Source of the DNA: Pseudomonas sp. stari2
GTDB taxonomy: Bacteria > Pseudomonadota > Gammaproteobacteria > Pseudomonadales > Pseudomonadaceae
Reading direction: 5' to 3'
DNA length: 64,000 bases
Assembly (NCBI RefSeq): GCF_040760005.1
Contig: NZ_CP099760.1
Span: forward strand, 2,103,501-2,167,500
Positions 34,542-42,449 of this stretch are shown here, in pieces. A program made the translations under genes and the position numbers. Below the pieces are notes generated by a model. That model saw nothing but the letters and a program-made list of their open reading frames with translations, made no database searches and was not told the origin of the DNA. The first letter of the stretch is position 1, and each line of letters opens with the position of its first letter.

Positions 34542-35855
34542 TTAGTTGGTCTGGGCTCCCTGGGCGATCCATGCACCGATCAGGTCACGTTCCTGCTGGG
34601 TCATCTGCGTGATGTTGCCCAGTGGCATGATCTGCGTGGTGATGGCTTGCGCCTGGATCCGTGCCGCGTTCTGGCGGATTTGCTCGGGGGTGTCGAACAT
34701 CACACCGGCCGGTGCAGCGCTGAACAGCGGGCTGGTTGGTTTGGCCGAGTGGCAGACCGCGCAGCGTTCCTGGATCACGTTGTGCACCTTGTCGAACGCA
34801 GGGCCGGCGTTGGAGGCCTGAGCGGGAGCTGCGGCCGGTGCAGCAGGGGCTGCTGGTTGCGCCGCTTCAGCCGGTTTCGCGCCACCACCCAAAGCCGTTT
34901 CCGGCAGCGGCTGGTACTCGATTTTTGCAGGCGCCTTGGCCACGTCAGGAGCGGTCGACATCGGCGCAGGACCGGTGACGTACGCCAGACTGATCATGCC
35001 CACCGCTGCCACTGGCAGGGTCCAGGCAAACTTGTGGCTGTCGTGACGGGTGTTGAAGTAGTGACGCACCAACACAGCCAACACTGCGATCCCGGCCAGG
35101 ATCAGCCAGTTGTACTGGCTGCCGTAAGTGCTCGGGAAGTGGTTGCTGATCATGATGAACAGCACCGGCAGGGTGAAGTAGTTGTTGTGACGCGAACGCA
35201 GCAGGCCTTTGGCCGGCAGCGCCGGATCCGGCGTGCGGTTCTCGGCAATCGCGGCAACCAGTGCGCGCTGCGCCGGCATGATGATGCGGAACACGTTGCC
35301 GACCATGATGGTGCCGATGATCGCGCCGACGTGCAGGTACGCACCACGACCACTGAACACCTTGCTGAAGCCATACGCCGCGCCGATGATCAGCACGAAC
35401 AGGATGAAGCCGAGCAGGGCGGGTTTCTTGCCGAGGGGTGAATCGCAGAGGAAATCGTAGATGAACCAGCCGGCGATCAGCGAACCGATGCCGATGGCCA
35501 CGCCTTCAGGGCCGGTCAGGCCGCTGCCGGGTGCCACGAGGTAGAGCACGGGGTTGGAGTAGAACACCACGCAAAGCAGCGCGATCCCCGACATCCAGGT
35601 GAAATAGGCTTCCCATTTGAACCAGTGCAGGTTCTCCGGCATCGAGGGAGGGGCCAGTTTGTATTTTTCCAGGTGATAGATACCGCCGCCGTGGATCGCC
35701 CACAGATCACCGGCAAGACCGGTTTTCGGGTTGACGCGGTTGAGGTTGTTCTCCAGCCAGACAAAGTAGAACGACGCGCCGATCCAGGCCACGCCAGTGA
35801 TCATGTGAACCCAGCGCACGCTCAGGTTCAGCCATTCCAACAGATGTGCTTCCAC
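34542..35855 (-). CDS. puuD: Membrane urate oxidase PuuD (urate hydroxylase with cytochrome c domain)
   Basis: 437 residues. Residues 1-300 contain about eight membrane helices (LSVRWVHMITGVAWIGASFY at the start; IHGGGIYHLEKYKL). A Pro/Ala-rich linker leads to a periplasmic cytochrome c domain with CAVCH at 365-369 and an axial-ligand candidate in QIMPLGNITQMT. PuuD oxidises urate to 5-hydroxyisourate and passes electrons to the respiratory chain instead of making peroxide. This replaces the soluble uricase, which is absent here. It lies downstream of allA and shares the direction of the catabolic genes. Confidence 0.94.
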   Translation of the reverse strand: MEAHLLEWLNLSVRWVHMITGVAWIGASFYFVWLENNLNRVNPKTGLAGDLWAIHGGGIYHLEKYKLAPPSMPENLHWFKWEAYFTWMSGIALLCVVFYSNPVLYLVAPGSGLTGPEGVAIGIGSLIAGWFIYDFLCDSPLGKKPALLGFILFVLIIGAAYGFSKVFSGRGAYLHVGAIIGTIMVGNVFRIIMPAQRALVAAIAENRTPDPALPAKGLLRSRHNNYFTLPVLFIMISNHFPSTYGSQYNWLILAGIAVLAVLVRHYFNTRHDSHKFAWTLPVAAVGMISLAYVTGPAPMSTAPDVAKAPAKIEYQPLPETALGGGAKPAEAAQPAAPAAPAAAPAQASNAGPAFDKVHNVIQERCAVCHSAKPTSPLFSAAPAGVMFDTPEQIRQNAARIQAQAITTQIMPLGNITQMTQQERDLIGAWIAQGAQTN

Positions 35856-35906
35856 AGTCTTTACCTCTCGCCCGTCACTCTTGTTGTCGAGTGATCGGAC
35901 CTTCTC

Positions 35907-36410
35907 TTATTGGTGGGGGGCGAGGATCAAACGCTCATCCTCTTTGAAAAAATGCTCATCGCAGTTATTGCCTGTGCCACTGCGATCAACCACCAGGAAG
36001 TCATCCCGCTTTTCGATCGTCAGCACCGGGTGGTGCCAGACGCCGCGATGGTAATTGATGCCCTGCCTGCCGTTGGTGACGAAGGCGCGGACCAAGCCTG
36101 ATACAGGTACATCGCCAAGTGGCGCGACCACGATCAGAAAGGGGTTGCCGAGCAGCGGAATGAAAGCCTGGCTGCCCAGCGGATGGCGTTCCAGCATGCT
36201 GACGGTCAGCGGCATGTCCTGCGCGTCGGCGCGGAAGATGCTGATGATCGCGTTGTCCTCAGGCGTCGCGGTTTCGACCGTCGCCAGTTTGTGGAAGCGC
36301 ATGGTCGAACCGTTGTTGATCATGAAGTGATCGCTGCCGTCGGTTTCGATCACGTCACCGAAAGGGGCGAAGGCTTCTTTGGTCAGCGGTTCAATCGTCA
36401 GTGTGCGCAT
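35907..36410 (-). CDS. allA: Ureidoglycolate lyase
   Basis: 167 residues from ATG 36410 (MRTLTIEPLTKEAFAPFGDV). AllA-type cupin signatures are visible: MLERHPLGSQAFIPL, FVTNGRQGINYHRGVWHHPV and FLVVDRSG. It splits ureidoglycolate to glyoxylate and urea, the last step of the pathway encoded here. The upstream in-frame extension to 36476 runs through a REPIN and was rejected. It lies 51 nt upstream of puuD. Confidence 0.95.
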   Translation of the reverse strand: MRTLTIEPLTKEAFAPFGDVIETDGSDHFMINNGSTMRFHKLATVETATPEDNAIISIFRADAQDMPLTVSMLERHPLGSQAFIPLLGNPFLIVVAPLGDVPVSGLVRAFVTNGRQGINYHRGVWHHPVLTIEKRDDFLVVDRSGTGNNCDEHFFKEDERLILAPHQ

Positions 36411-36453
36411 GCTGTTCTTCTTATCCGAATTCTGTGTTGTTGGTTCTGTTGCT

Positions 36454-36518
36454 ATCGCTGGCAGGCCAGCTCCCACATCTGGAATACATTCCCTTGTGGG
36501 AGCCAGCCTGCTGGCGAT
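36454..36518. repeat. REP doublet (REPIN-type)
   Basis: ATCGCTGGCAGGCCAGCTCC plus CACA and, inverted, TGTGGGAGCCAGCCTGCTGG plus CGAT, separated by about 17 nt. It lies between alc and allA in the urate operon, so it may modulate downstream expression. Confidence 0.85.
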
Positions 36519-36530
36519 CAGGTTCAGCGC

Positions 36531-37526
36531 TTACTTAGCGACCTTGCCCAAAACGCGCAGGCGGCTCACACCACCATCCGGGAACACGTTCAGACGGATG
36601 TGGGTGATCGGGCCCAGTGCCTTGATCTGCTCGACGAAGGTGTGTTCGGCGTGCATTTCCAGCTTCTGGCTTGGCAGCAGTTCGCGCCAGAACAGCGATT
36701 GGGTTTCGATCTGGCTGTCGGTGCCGCCCTTGACGAATGCGCCCTGGATCGAGCAGGTATCCGGGTAGTTGCCCTTGAAGTGCAGGGTGTCGACGATGAT
36801 TTTCTCGATCTCGCCCGGGTGACCCAGTGCGACGATCACCCAGTCATTGCCGGGGGTACGACGACGTGCAGTTTCCCAGCCGTCGCCCATGTTGATGCCA
36901 CGGCCCGGGTTGAGGATGTTGCTCATGCGGCCGAAGTGTTCGTCGGAGCAGGCGAGGGCGCGGCCACCGTTGAGGGCTGCAGCCAGGTCGACTTGCTCGT
37001 TGTCGCCAACAGCCGACCAGTCGCGGAACGGAATGCCGTACACGCGCAGACGGGCAACACCGCCGTCCGGGTAGATGTTGAAGCGCAGGTGGCTGAATGC
37101 CTTGTCGTTGCTGATTTCGTGGTAGTGGTGACTGTTACCCTGGAGCTCGACGGCCGACAGTACTTCAGTCCACTGAGTGTTTTCGTCCGGTTCGCCCGAC
37201 GCCAGGAAGCACGCTTCCAGCGAGGCCGATGGCGGGAAGTTGCCGGTGAAGAATGAAGTGTCGATGTCCACGCCTTTGATCGAACCCGGTACACCCAGGC
37301 GGATTACCGCGCTGTCGTAGCCTTCGAAGCGCTTGCGGCGCGATTCCCAGCCGTCCATCCACTTGCCGTTGTCATCGAACACGCCCTCCTTCCACACGGC
37401 CGGTGTCGGCTGAAACAGACGATTGGCGTCTGCGAACCAGTCATCGGTGACCGAGATGATTTTGGTGCCCAGACGGGCATCGGCCAGGTTGACGAACTTC
37501 TCGAAAGGTACGGCGTAAGCTTTCAT
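36531..37526 (-). CDS. alc: Allantoicase
   Basis: 331 residues with the two tandem beta-sandwich repeats of the family: [22 protein letters not shown] with [16 protein letters not shown] in the first, and [21 protein letters not shown] with [16 protein letters not shown] in the second. It hydrolyses allantoate to ureidoglycolate and urea in the cytoplasm. It starts at [16 protein letters not shown]. It is 90 nt downstream of uraD and in the same direction. Confidence 0.96.
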   Translation of the reverse strand: MKAYAVPFEKFVNLADARLGTKIISVTDDWFADANRLFQPTPAVWKEGVFDDNGKWMDGWESRRKRFEGYDSAVIRLGVPGSIKGVDIDTSFFTGNFPPSASLEACFLASGEPDENTQWTEVLSAVELQGNSHHYHEISNDKAFSHLRFNIYPDGGVARLRVYGIPFRDWSAVGDNEQVDLAAALNGGRALACSDEHFGRMSNILNPGRGINMGDGWETARRRTPGNDWVIVALGHPGEIEKIIVDTLHFKGNYPDTCSIQGAFVKGGTDSQIETQSLFWRELLPSQKLEMHAEHTFVEQIKALGPITHIRLNVFPDGGVSRLRVLGKVAK

Positions 37527-37616
37527 TCTTCTTGTCTGCCTTTAAATAAGTGGCTTGGGATGCTTGCAGGGCCCTGGGAAACACAAGCGTTCTAGAGGTT
37601 TCTCGGGCCAGGCTTG

Positions 37617-38132
37617 CTAGAGAGTCAGTAAACGGAACAGGGCAATCTTGTTGATCTCCGCCAGCGCACATTTGAACTCGGTGTCGACCGGGTTGTGAAT
37701 GCGCGTTTCGAACGCCGCGAGGATCTGATGCCGGTTGCTGCCTTTTACCGCCATGATGAAGGGAAACTTGAACTTGGCCTTGTAGGCGTCGTTCAGCTCG
37801 GTGAAGCGCTGGAACTCTTCGGCCGTGCATTGGTGAATACCGGCGCCAGCCTGTTCATTGGTGCTGGCTTCGGTCAACTGGCCCTGAACGGCAGCTTTGC
37901 CGGCCAGGTCCGGGTGAGCGTTGATCAGTGCCAGTTGACTGGCGTGATCGGCGCTCAACAGGATGTCGCTCATGCGCTGGTGCAGGGTTTCGATCTGGTC
38001 GATCGACGCGTCCTGTCCCAGGTCGAAGGCCTTCTCGGCCACCCATGGCGAATGTTCGTAGATGTCGGCGAAGGCTTTGACGAAGGCGTCGCGGCTCAGG
38101 GTCGACGGTTTCAGGGTTTGAAAGGTGCTCAT
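37617..38132 (-). CDS. uraD: OHCU decarboxylase UraD
   Basis: 171 residues from ATG 38132 (MSTFQTLKPSTLSRDAFVKA). Signatures are ALINAHPDLAGKAA with the catalytic His region, LTEASTNEQAGAG, FQRFTELNDAYKAKFKFPFI and EFETRIHN-like ILAAFETRIHNPVDTEF. It converts 2-oxo-4-hydroxy-4-carboxy-5-ureidoimidazoline to S-allantoin. The start overlaps the puuE stop codon by four bases, so the two are coupled. Confidence 0.95.
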   Translation of the reverse strand: MSTFQTLKPSTLSRDAFVKAFADIYEHSPWVAEKAFDLGQDASIDQIETLHQRMSDILLSADHASQLALINAHPDLAGKAAVQGQLTEASTNEQAGAGIHQCTAEEFQRFTELNDAYKAKFKFPFIMAVKGSNRHQILAAFETRIHNPVDTEFKCALAEINKIALFRLLTL

Positions 38133-39055
38133 TTGGCAGCCCCTTGGTACGGGTGGGTTTCGTGCCAGTGACGTGCGATGTCGACGCGGCGGCTGAACCA
38201 CACCTGTTCATGACTTTTAGCGTATTCGATAAAGCGCTTGAGCGAAGCCAGACGCGCCGGACGGCCCACCAGACGGCAGTGCAGACCGATCGACAGCATC
38301 TTCGGTGCTTCGGCGCCTTCGGCATAAAGTACGTCGAACGCGTCTTTGAGGTATTCGAAGAAGTCGTCGCCCTTGTTGAAACCCTGGACCTGGGTGAAGC
38401 GCATATCGTTGGTGTCCAGGGTGTACGGGATCACCAGGTGCGGCTTGCCGGTCGGGTTGTTCGGTTCCCAGTAGGGCAGGTCGTCGTCGTAGGTGTCGCA
38501 GTCGTAAAGGAAACCACCTTCTTCCATCACCAGACGACGGGTGTTCGGGCCGGTGCGGCCGGTGTACCAGCCCAGCGGGCGTTCGCCGGTGAGTTCGGTG
38601 AGGATGCGGATCGCTTCGAGCATGTGCTCGCGTTCCTGCGCTTCGTCCATGTACTGGTAATCGATCCAGCGGTAGCCGTGGCTGCAGATCTCGTGACCGG
38701 CCTCGACCATCGCGCGGATCACGTCCGGGTGACGCTGGGCGGCCATGGCCACGGCGAAGATGGTCAGCGGAATGTCGAATTCCTTGAACAGTTTCAGGAT
38801 CCGCCAGACGCCGGCACGGCTGCCATACTCGTAAAGCGATTCCATGCTCATGTTGCGCGCGCCTTGCAGAGGCTGGGCCGCGACCATTTCCGAGAGGAAG
38901 GCTTCCGATTCTTTGTCGCCGTGCAGAATGTTGCGCTCGCCGCCTTCCTCGTAATTGAGTACGAACGACAGTGCGATCCGGGCATTGCCCGGCCAGTGTG
39001 GGTGAGGAGGGTTACTGCCGTAACCGATCAGGTCGCGTGGGTAGTCAGCGCTCAC
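38129..39055 (-). CDS. puuE: Allantoinase PuuE (polysaccharide-deacetylase fold)
   Basis: 308 residues. The cofactor-free PuuE type is recognised by SADYPRDLIGYGSNPPHPHW, LNYEEGGERNILHGD and AGHEICSHGYRWIDYQYM of the deacetylase-like fold. It hydrolyses allantoin to allantoate. The start is GTG 39055, with GGAAG upstream; the ORF upstream of it (to 39190) does not resemble the family. It is the first gene of the minus-strand urate run, 73 nt from a TTGTATACAA palindrome. Confidence 0.94.
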   Translation of the reverse strand: MSADYPRDLIGYGSNPPHPHWPGNARIALSFVLNYEEGGERNILHGDKESEAFLSEMVAAQPLQGARNMSMESLYEYGSRAGVWRILKLFKEFDIPLTIFAVAMAAQRHPDVIRAMVEAGHEICSHGYRWIDYQYMDEAQEREHMLEAIRILTELTGERPLGWYTGRTGPNTRRLVMEEGGFLYDCDTYDDDLPYWEPNNPTGKPHLVIPYTLDTNDMRFTQVQGFNKGDDFFEYLKDAFDVLYAEGAEAPKMLSIGLHCRLVGRPARLASLKRFIEYAKSHEQVWFSRRVDIARHWHETHPYQGAAK

Positions 39056-39128
39056 TGCAGTCTTCCTTCTTATTCGTTGACAGGTTGTGTAACGGCCTGC
39101 ACAGGCTGGCGTCACAGCGATGGGCTGA

Positions 39129-39138
39129 TTGTATACAA
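39129..39138. promoter_or_regulatory. Palindromic operator candidate upstream of puuE
   Basis: TTGTATACAA is a perfect 10-bp palindrome, 73 nt before the puuE start. Near-identical copies precede hiuH and the NCS2 permease at 42450-43799. The form resembles sites of FadR-type GntR regulators. The 39056-39475 gap holds no gene that I can support. Confidence 0.55.
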
Positions 39139-39334
39139 CTTTATTCTCAATTTGTAAGCCTGAATTTTCGCATTTTTCACCGGCTGTCATCTTTTACTGC
39201 TAATGGCGTGAACCTGCAAGAAACCTGCCTGACCAGTCAGCTAATGGACTTGGGGTTCAATGAATGCATGGCGCAAGGGCAGATCACCGGGAAATCGAAG
39301 GACGGCGGGGATGAGAGGAAAAATGTCGTTTTTA

Positions 39335-39344
39335 TTGTGTACAA
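39335..39344. promoter_or_regulatory. Palindromic operator candidate upstream of hiuH
   Basis: TTGTGTACAA, within ATTGTGTACAAT, lies 131 nt before the hiuH ATG. It differs from the puuE box at one position only. Confidence 0.5.
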
Positions 39345-39475
39345 TTTTTTTGAAAAATGTCTTAATCAATCGCTCGCCGCAGCTTTTCGTGCTCCGAAAC
39401 GGTGCGGTCTCCTTTTCAACTGACTTCGGGAGGCGCGAAGTCTGACTGCTCCACGCAGGCAGGCGCGCAGAATCA

Positions 39476-39829
39476 ATGGGACGTTTGACAACACACGTTT
39501 TGGACGCTGCACACGGTTGCCCGGGCAGCTCGATCAAGGTCGAGCTGTACCGCGTTGAAGGTTCGCAACTGGAATTGGTCGCCAGTGCGCTTACCAACAG
39601 CGATGGCCGGGTCGATGCGCCGCTGCTGCAAGGCGATGACTACCGTACCGGTGTCTATCAGGTTCAGTTCCACGCCGGCGATTACTACCGCGCCCGCGGC
39701 GTCCAGTTGCCGGAGCCGGCATTCCTGGACGTGGTGGTGCTGCGGTTCGGCATCTCTGCCGAACAGGATCACTACCACGTACCGTTGCTGATCTCGCCTT
39801 ACAGCTATTCCACGTACCGGGGCAGCTGA
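39476..39829 (+). CDS. hiuH: 5-hydroxyisourate hydrolase (transthyretin-like)
   Basis: 117 residues ending in the family's diagnostic C-terminal YRGS. Other signatures are LTTHVLDAAHGCPGSSI at the N-terminus (catalytic His) and HYHVPLLISPYSYSTYRGS. It hydrolyses 5-hydroxyisourate, the PuuD product, to OHCU. No signal peptide, so cytoplasmic. It is transcribed divergently from puuE, sharing the 420-nt regulatory gap, and is followed by a clear terminator. The Shine-Dalgarno is weak. Confidence 0.96.
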   Translation: MGRLTTHVLDAAHGCPGSSIKVELYRVEGSQLELVASALTNSDGRVDAPLLQGDDYRTGVYQVQFHAGDYYRARGVQLPEPAFLDVVVLRFGISAEQDHYHVPLLISPYSYSTYRGS

Positions 39830-39887
39830 CCCCCAAGCAGCTGCCCCTGCCGGGAAGCGACTGCGCATATAGCTTCTTTGGTCTTTC

Positions 39888-39913
39888 GCCCGCTCACACT
39901 GCGGGCTTTTTTT
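39888..39913 (+). terminator. Intrinsic terminator after hiuH
   Basis: GCCCGC and GCGGGC form a 6-bp stem with loop TCACACT, followed by seven T residues: a textbook terminator on the plus strand. Confidence 0.9.
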
Positions 39914-39933
39914 ATCCTCGCGTCTGCAAAGCG

Positions 39934-41574
39934 TCAAAGTCTGGGGTAATCATCCCTGATGATGAAAAACGTATCCGGATAGGTGGCGAGTGCCTGTACG
40001 CCTCCTCTGAGCCAGATCACCTTGTTCACTGCATGGGCCGCTTCTACGGTTTGCGCGGCGTCCAGGCCGACCTGGTCGATCAACCTGATATTGGAGACCT
40101 TCGGATCCTGCTTCAGCGGCTGATGTATCTGTCGGCCTTTGATGCGATGCAGGCTGAGGAAAAAAACGAAATCGTGCCCTGTGCGCTTGAAGACCACCGC
40201 CGCGAAGCTTTGCGCAGAGCTGGGCTCGAAAACGCTGTAGCCATTGCGTGTCAGAAGCCCCGCCGCGAAGCGCTTTATATCGACCGCCGATTGACTCGGC
40301 ATGAAATAGCTCCATTCCTGTCGAAACCGGGCCGGGTCGAAGTCCAGTCGACGCAGGCCGTTTTTCACGCCGGCAACGGGCAGCTCGACCTTGCGGTTGA
40401 TACTGGATCCGGCGCGTGGCAGTGATTCGAGCATCAGCAGCGGGTCGATCAGTTCTGGACGCGGATTGACGGTGCCGGTTTTCCAGTCATTGAATGCTTG
40501 GCGCAACAGGGTCAGGCCAGTGCCGGTCGCCAGCTCGGAGCCATTGGCAAGCATGAATTGTCGTTTGGCGACGTTGTGCAGGGTGACGTCCGCCAGCTCG
40601 GGGAAGTAGGTCGCGACGGTATCCCTCATCGGTCTCTGGAATGGAAGGGTCGGATCGATTTCCCACTGGAGTTCGGGAGGAACACGAATGGCGCCGCGAG
40701 GTTGCTGCAGAAAATCGACCCGCAATGTCCGATCCAGCGACGCATAGTCGTAGATCATGTGGTTCGGATGCTTGACGTAGACAATGGGATGATTGGGCTC
40801 GGTGCCGCGGGGCAGGGCCTTGTAATTGACCCCTTTGATGTTGATGTCGTCAGGTGAAACATGATGGACGGTAATGCCCCAGGTCTTCCAGGGATCGATC
40901 AAGGTATCAAACGCTGTGATCTGCTGTGCACCGATGTCGGTAATCGTGCGGTCCGGGCCGATCGATTCGCCGCTCGGTTGTCCATCATTGGTCATACGAG
41001 GGCGTTTGGAGGGTGTGACGTGCGTGCGGTCATCGGATAGGGCGATGCGGGTGACAGACAATCGGGAGGCGTCAGTGTCCAGGGACCTCTCCGGTGCCAC
41101 GGCGCGCCATTGCAGGGTACCTGGCACCTGCTCGAGTCGAGGGCCGGACGCCCAGAGTTCGGTCGCCAACCGGGCTCTGAGCCGACTTTGCAGATCCGTG
41201 CCGAGCAGAACGGTTCTGCCATCGGTCAGGTCGACGTAGGTGTGCGGCCCGGCCTTGCGAAACCCCGTCAGTAGATCGGGCTGGGGCAATCTGTCGACGA
41301 TTCGCGGAGCAAGAAAGTAGTCGGCGACCGGACGCTCGTTTTCGATACGAGCAATATGGGTTTCGGCGGGTAGATCGGCGATCTGGAGTGGTGGCGGTGT
41401 GAAGGGGGACGGATCGCTCTGTCCGTTATGCGAAGTGGCTGCCTGATCGAGTTGCTGATATTCGACATGCAGCGGCTGCCTGACGGATATTTCAGGCGTC
41501 GTGTCGCGGAGAGTCGGGGTGCTTTGATCTGAAGCAGGTGAGGTTTTCGGGCGGATCGGCTTTTTCGGGCTCAT
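39934..41574 (-). CDS. Large hypothetical protein of unknown function (possible effector-like)
   Basis: 546 residues, no family that I can name with confidence. The first ~90 residues are polar, Pro/Ser/Thr-rich and probably disordered (KKPIRPKTSPASDQSTPTL), a style seen in secreted effectors. A second segment (about 90-180) has VDLTDGRTVLLGTDLQSRLR. From about 225 on it looks globular: WKTWGITVHHVSPDDINIKG, HPNHMIYDYASLDRTLRVDF and a C-terminal FFIIRDDYPRL. There is no signal peptide or membrane helix. Some wording recalls large Pseudomonas dermonecrotic-toxin-like proteins, but this is only an impression. No Shine-Dalgarno is obvious before ATG 41574. It sits alone between hiuH and a LysE gene, interrupting the purine block. 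Confidence 0.6.
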   Translation of the reverse strand: MSPKKPIRPKTSPASDQSTPTLRDTTPEISVRQPLHVEYQQLDQAATSHNGQSDPSPFTPPPLQIADLPAETHIARIENERPVADYFLAPRIVDRLPQPDLLTGFRKAGPHTYVDLTDGRTVLLGTDLQSRLRARLATELWASGPRLEQVPGTLQWRAVAPERSLDTDASRLSVTRIALSDDRTHVTPSKRPRMTNDGQPSGESIGPDRTITDIGAQQITAFDTLIDPWKTWGITVHHVSPDDINIKGVNYKALPRGTEPNHPIVYVKHPNHMIYDYASLDRTLRVDFLQQPRGAIRVPPELQWEIDPTLPFQRPMRDTVATYFPELADVTLHNVAKRQFMLANGSELATGTGLTLLRQAFNDWKTGTVNPRPELIDPLLMLESLPRAGSSINRKVELPVAGVKNGLRRLDFDPARFRQEWSYFMPSQSAVDIKRFAAGLLTRNGYSVFEPSSAQSFAAVVFKRTGHDFVFFLSLHRIKGRQIHQPLKQDPKVSNIRLIDQVGLDAAQTVEAAHAVNKVIWLRGGVQALATYPDTFFIIRDDYPRL

Positions 41575-41732
41575 TGATCGTTTTGCTCAGTGCATCCAGT
41601 TGATGGTGCGCTCGATCATCTTCAAGCCGGGGCTGTCCCGTGTAGTACATATGTCTATTGGCTGGCGCAGTTGATACCCGGTGTTTCCGGTGCCGCCACT
41701 TCGACGGGAAATGGCGGCATGCCCATCGGAAA

Positions 41733-42362
41733 TCAGTGGCTGCTCAGCAAGGAAGCTGCACCTGCACCACCAAACAATCCGGCGCTGATTCGGTTGAACC
41801 AGCTCTGACCCTTGCCGCTACGCAGGTAACGCGCTGCGCCGTGGGCTCCAAGTCCATAGGTCAGCTTGCACAGCAGGTCGAGGACGGTCCATGTGGCGAT
41901 CATCACCAACAGCTGTGGCAGGAAAGGTTGTTCGGCGCTGAGGAACTGCGGCAGGAATGCGGCGAAAAACAGAATGTCTTTCGGATTGCTGGCACCCAAT
42001 ACGAAGGCCCGTCCGAACAGTGCGCGGAATCGCGGAACCGGCGCTGCTTGCGGTACCTCGGCACCCACCGATGGCTGGCGCGATTGCTGCCAGCTCTGCC
42101 AGGCAAGGAAGAACAGGTACAGCGCGCCGACGATTTTCAGCGCACTGAACAGTTTCTCCGACGCCAGCAGCAGGGCGCCCAGCCCCAGTGCCGAAGCGCT
42201 AAGCAGGCAGATCGATGCGATCACTCCGCCGAGAAAGGCCGGATACGACCGGCGCAGACCGTAATTCAGACTGTTGCTGATCATCAGCAACGACAGTGGC
42301 CCCGGAATCAGGATCACCACCAGCGCGGCGCCGCTGAACAGCAGCCAGGTTTCCAGACTCAT
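41733..42362 (-). CDS. LysE/RhtB family exporter
   Basis: 209 residues from ATG 42362 (MSLETWLLFSGAALVVILIPGPLSLLMISNSLNYG), the usual LysE-family length, with about six membrane helices. The N-terminal PGP motif (IPGPLSLL) and a second conserved segment ASNPKDILFFAAFLPQF are present. It would export amino acids or related metabolites; its substrate is unknown. It lies downstream of the NCS2 permease but behind a terminator. The 41575-41732 stretch after it holds nothing recognisable. Confidence 0.88.
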   Translation of the reverse strand: MSLETWLLFSGAALVVILIPGPLSLLMISNSLNYGLRRSYPAFLGGVIASICLLSASALGLGALLLASEKLFSALKIVGALYLFFLAWQSWQQSRQPSVGAEVPQAAPVPRFRALFGRAFVLGASNPKDILFFAAFLPQFLSAEQPFLPQLLVMIATWTVLDLLCKLTYGLGAHGAARYLRSGKGQSWFNRISAGLFGGAGAASLLSSH

Positions 42363-42399
42363 CACTTGCTCCTTTTTATCGTTATCAAGAATGTGCAAA

Positions 42400-42423
42400 A
42401 GCCCCACCCGCAAGGGTGAGGCT
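42400..42423 (-). terminator. Terminator after the NCS2 permease at 42450
   Basis: AGCC-C-CACCC and GGGTG-AGGCT form a stem with a GCAA loop; on the minus strand it is followed by TTTTGC. Confidence 0.75.
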
Positions 42424-42449
42424 GTTTTGACGCTCAAACCGCGTGACGC

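Noticed and set aside
34372..34572. N-terminal extension of the NCS2 permease
   Set aside because: The extra 67 codons translate a REP doublet; the internal ATG 34371 has a good Shine-Dalgarno and the family start.
41590..41808. 72-codon plus-strand frame between the orphan protein and the LysE gene
   Set aside because: It overlaps the end of the LysE gene in antisense, has no Shine-Dalgarno and reads as random sequence.
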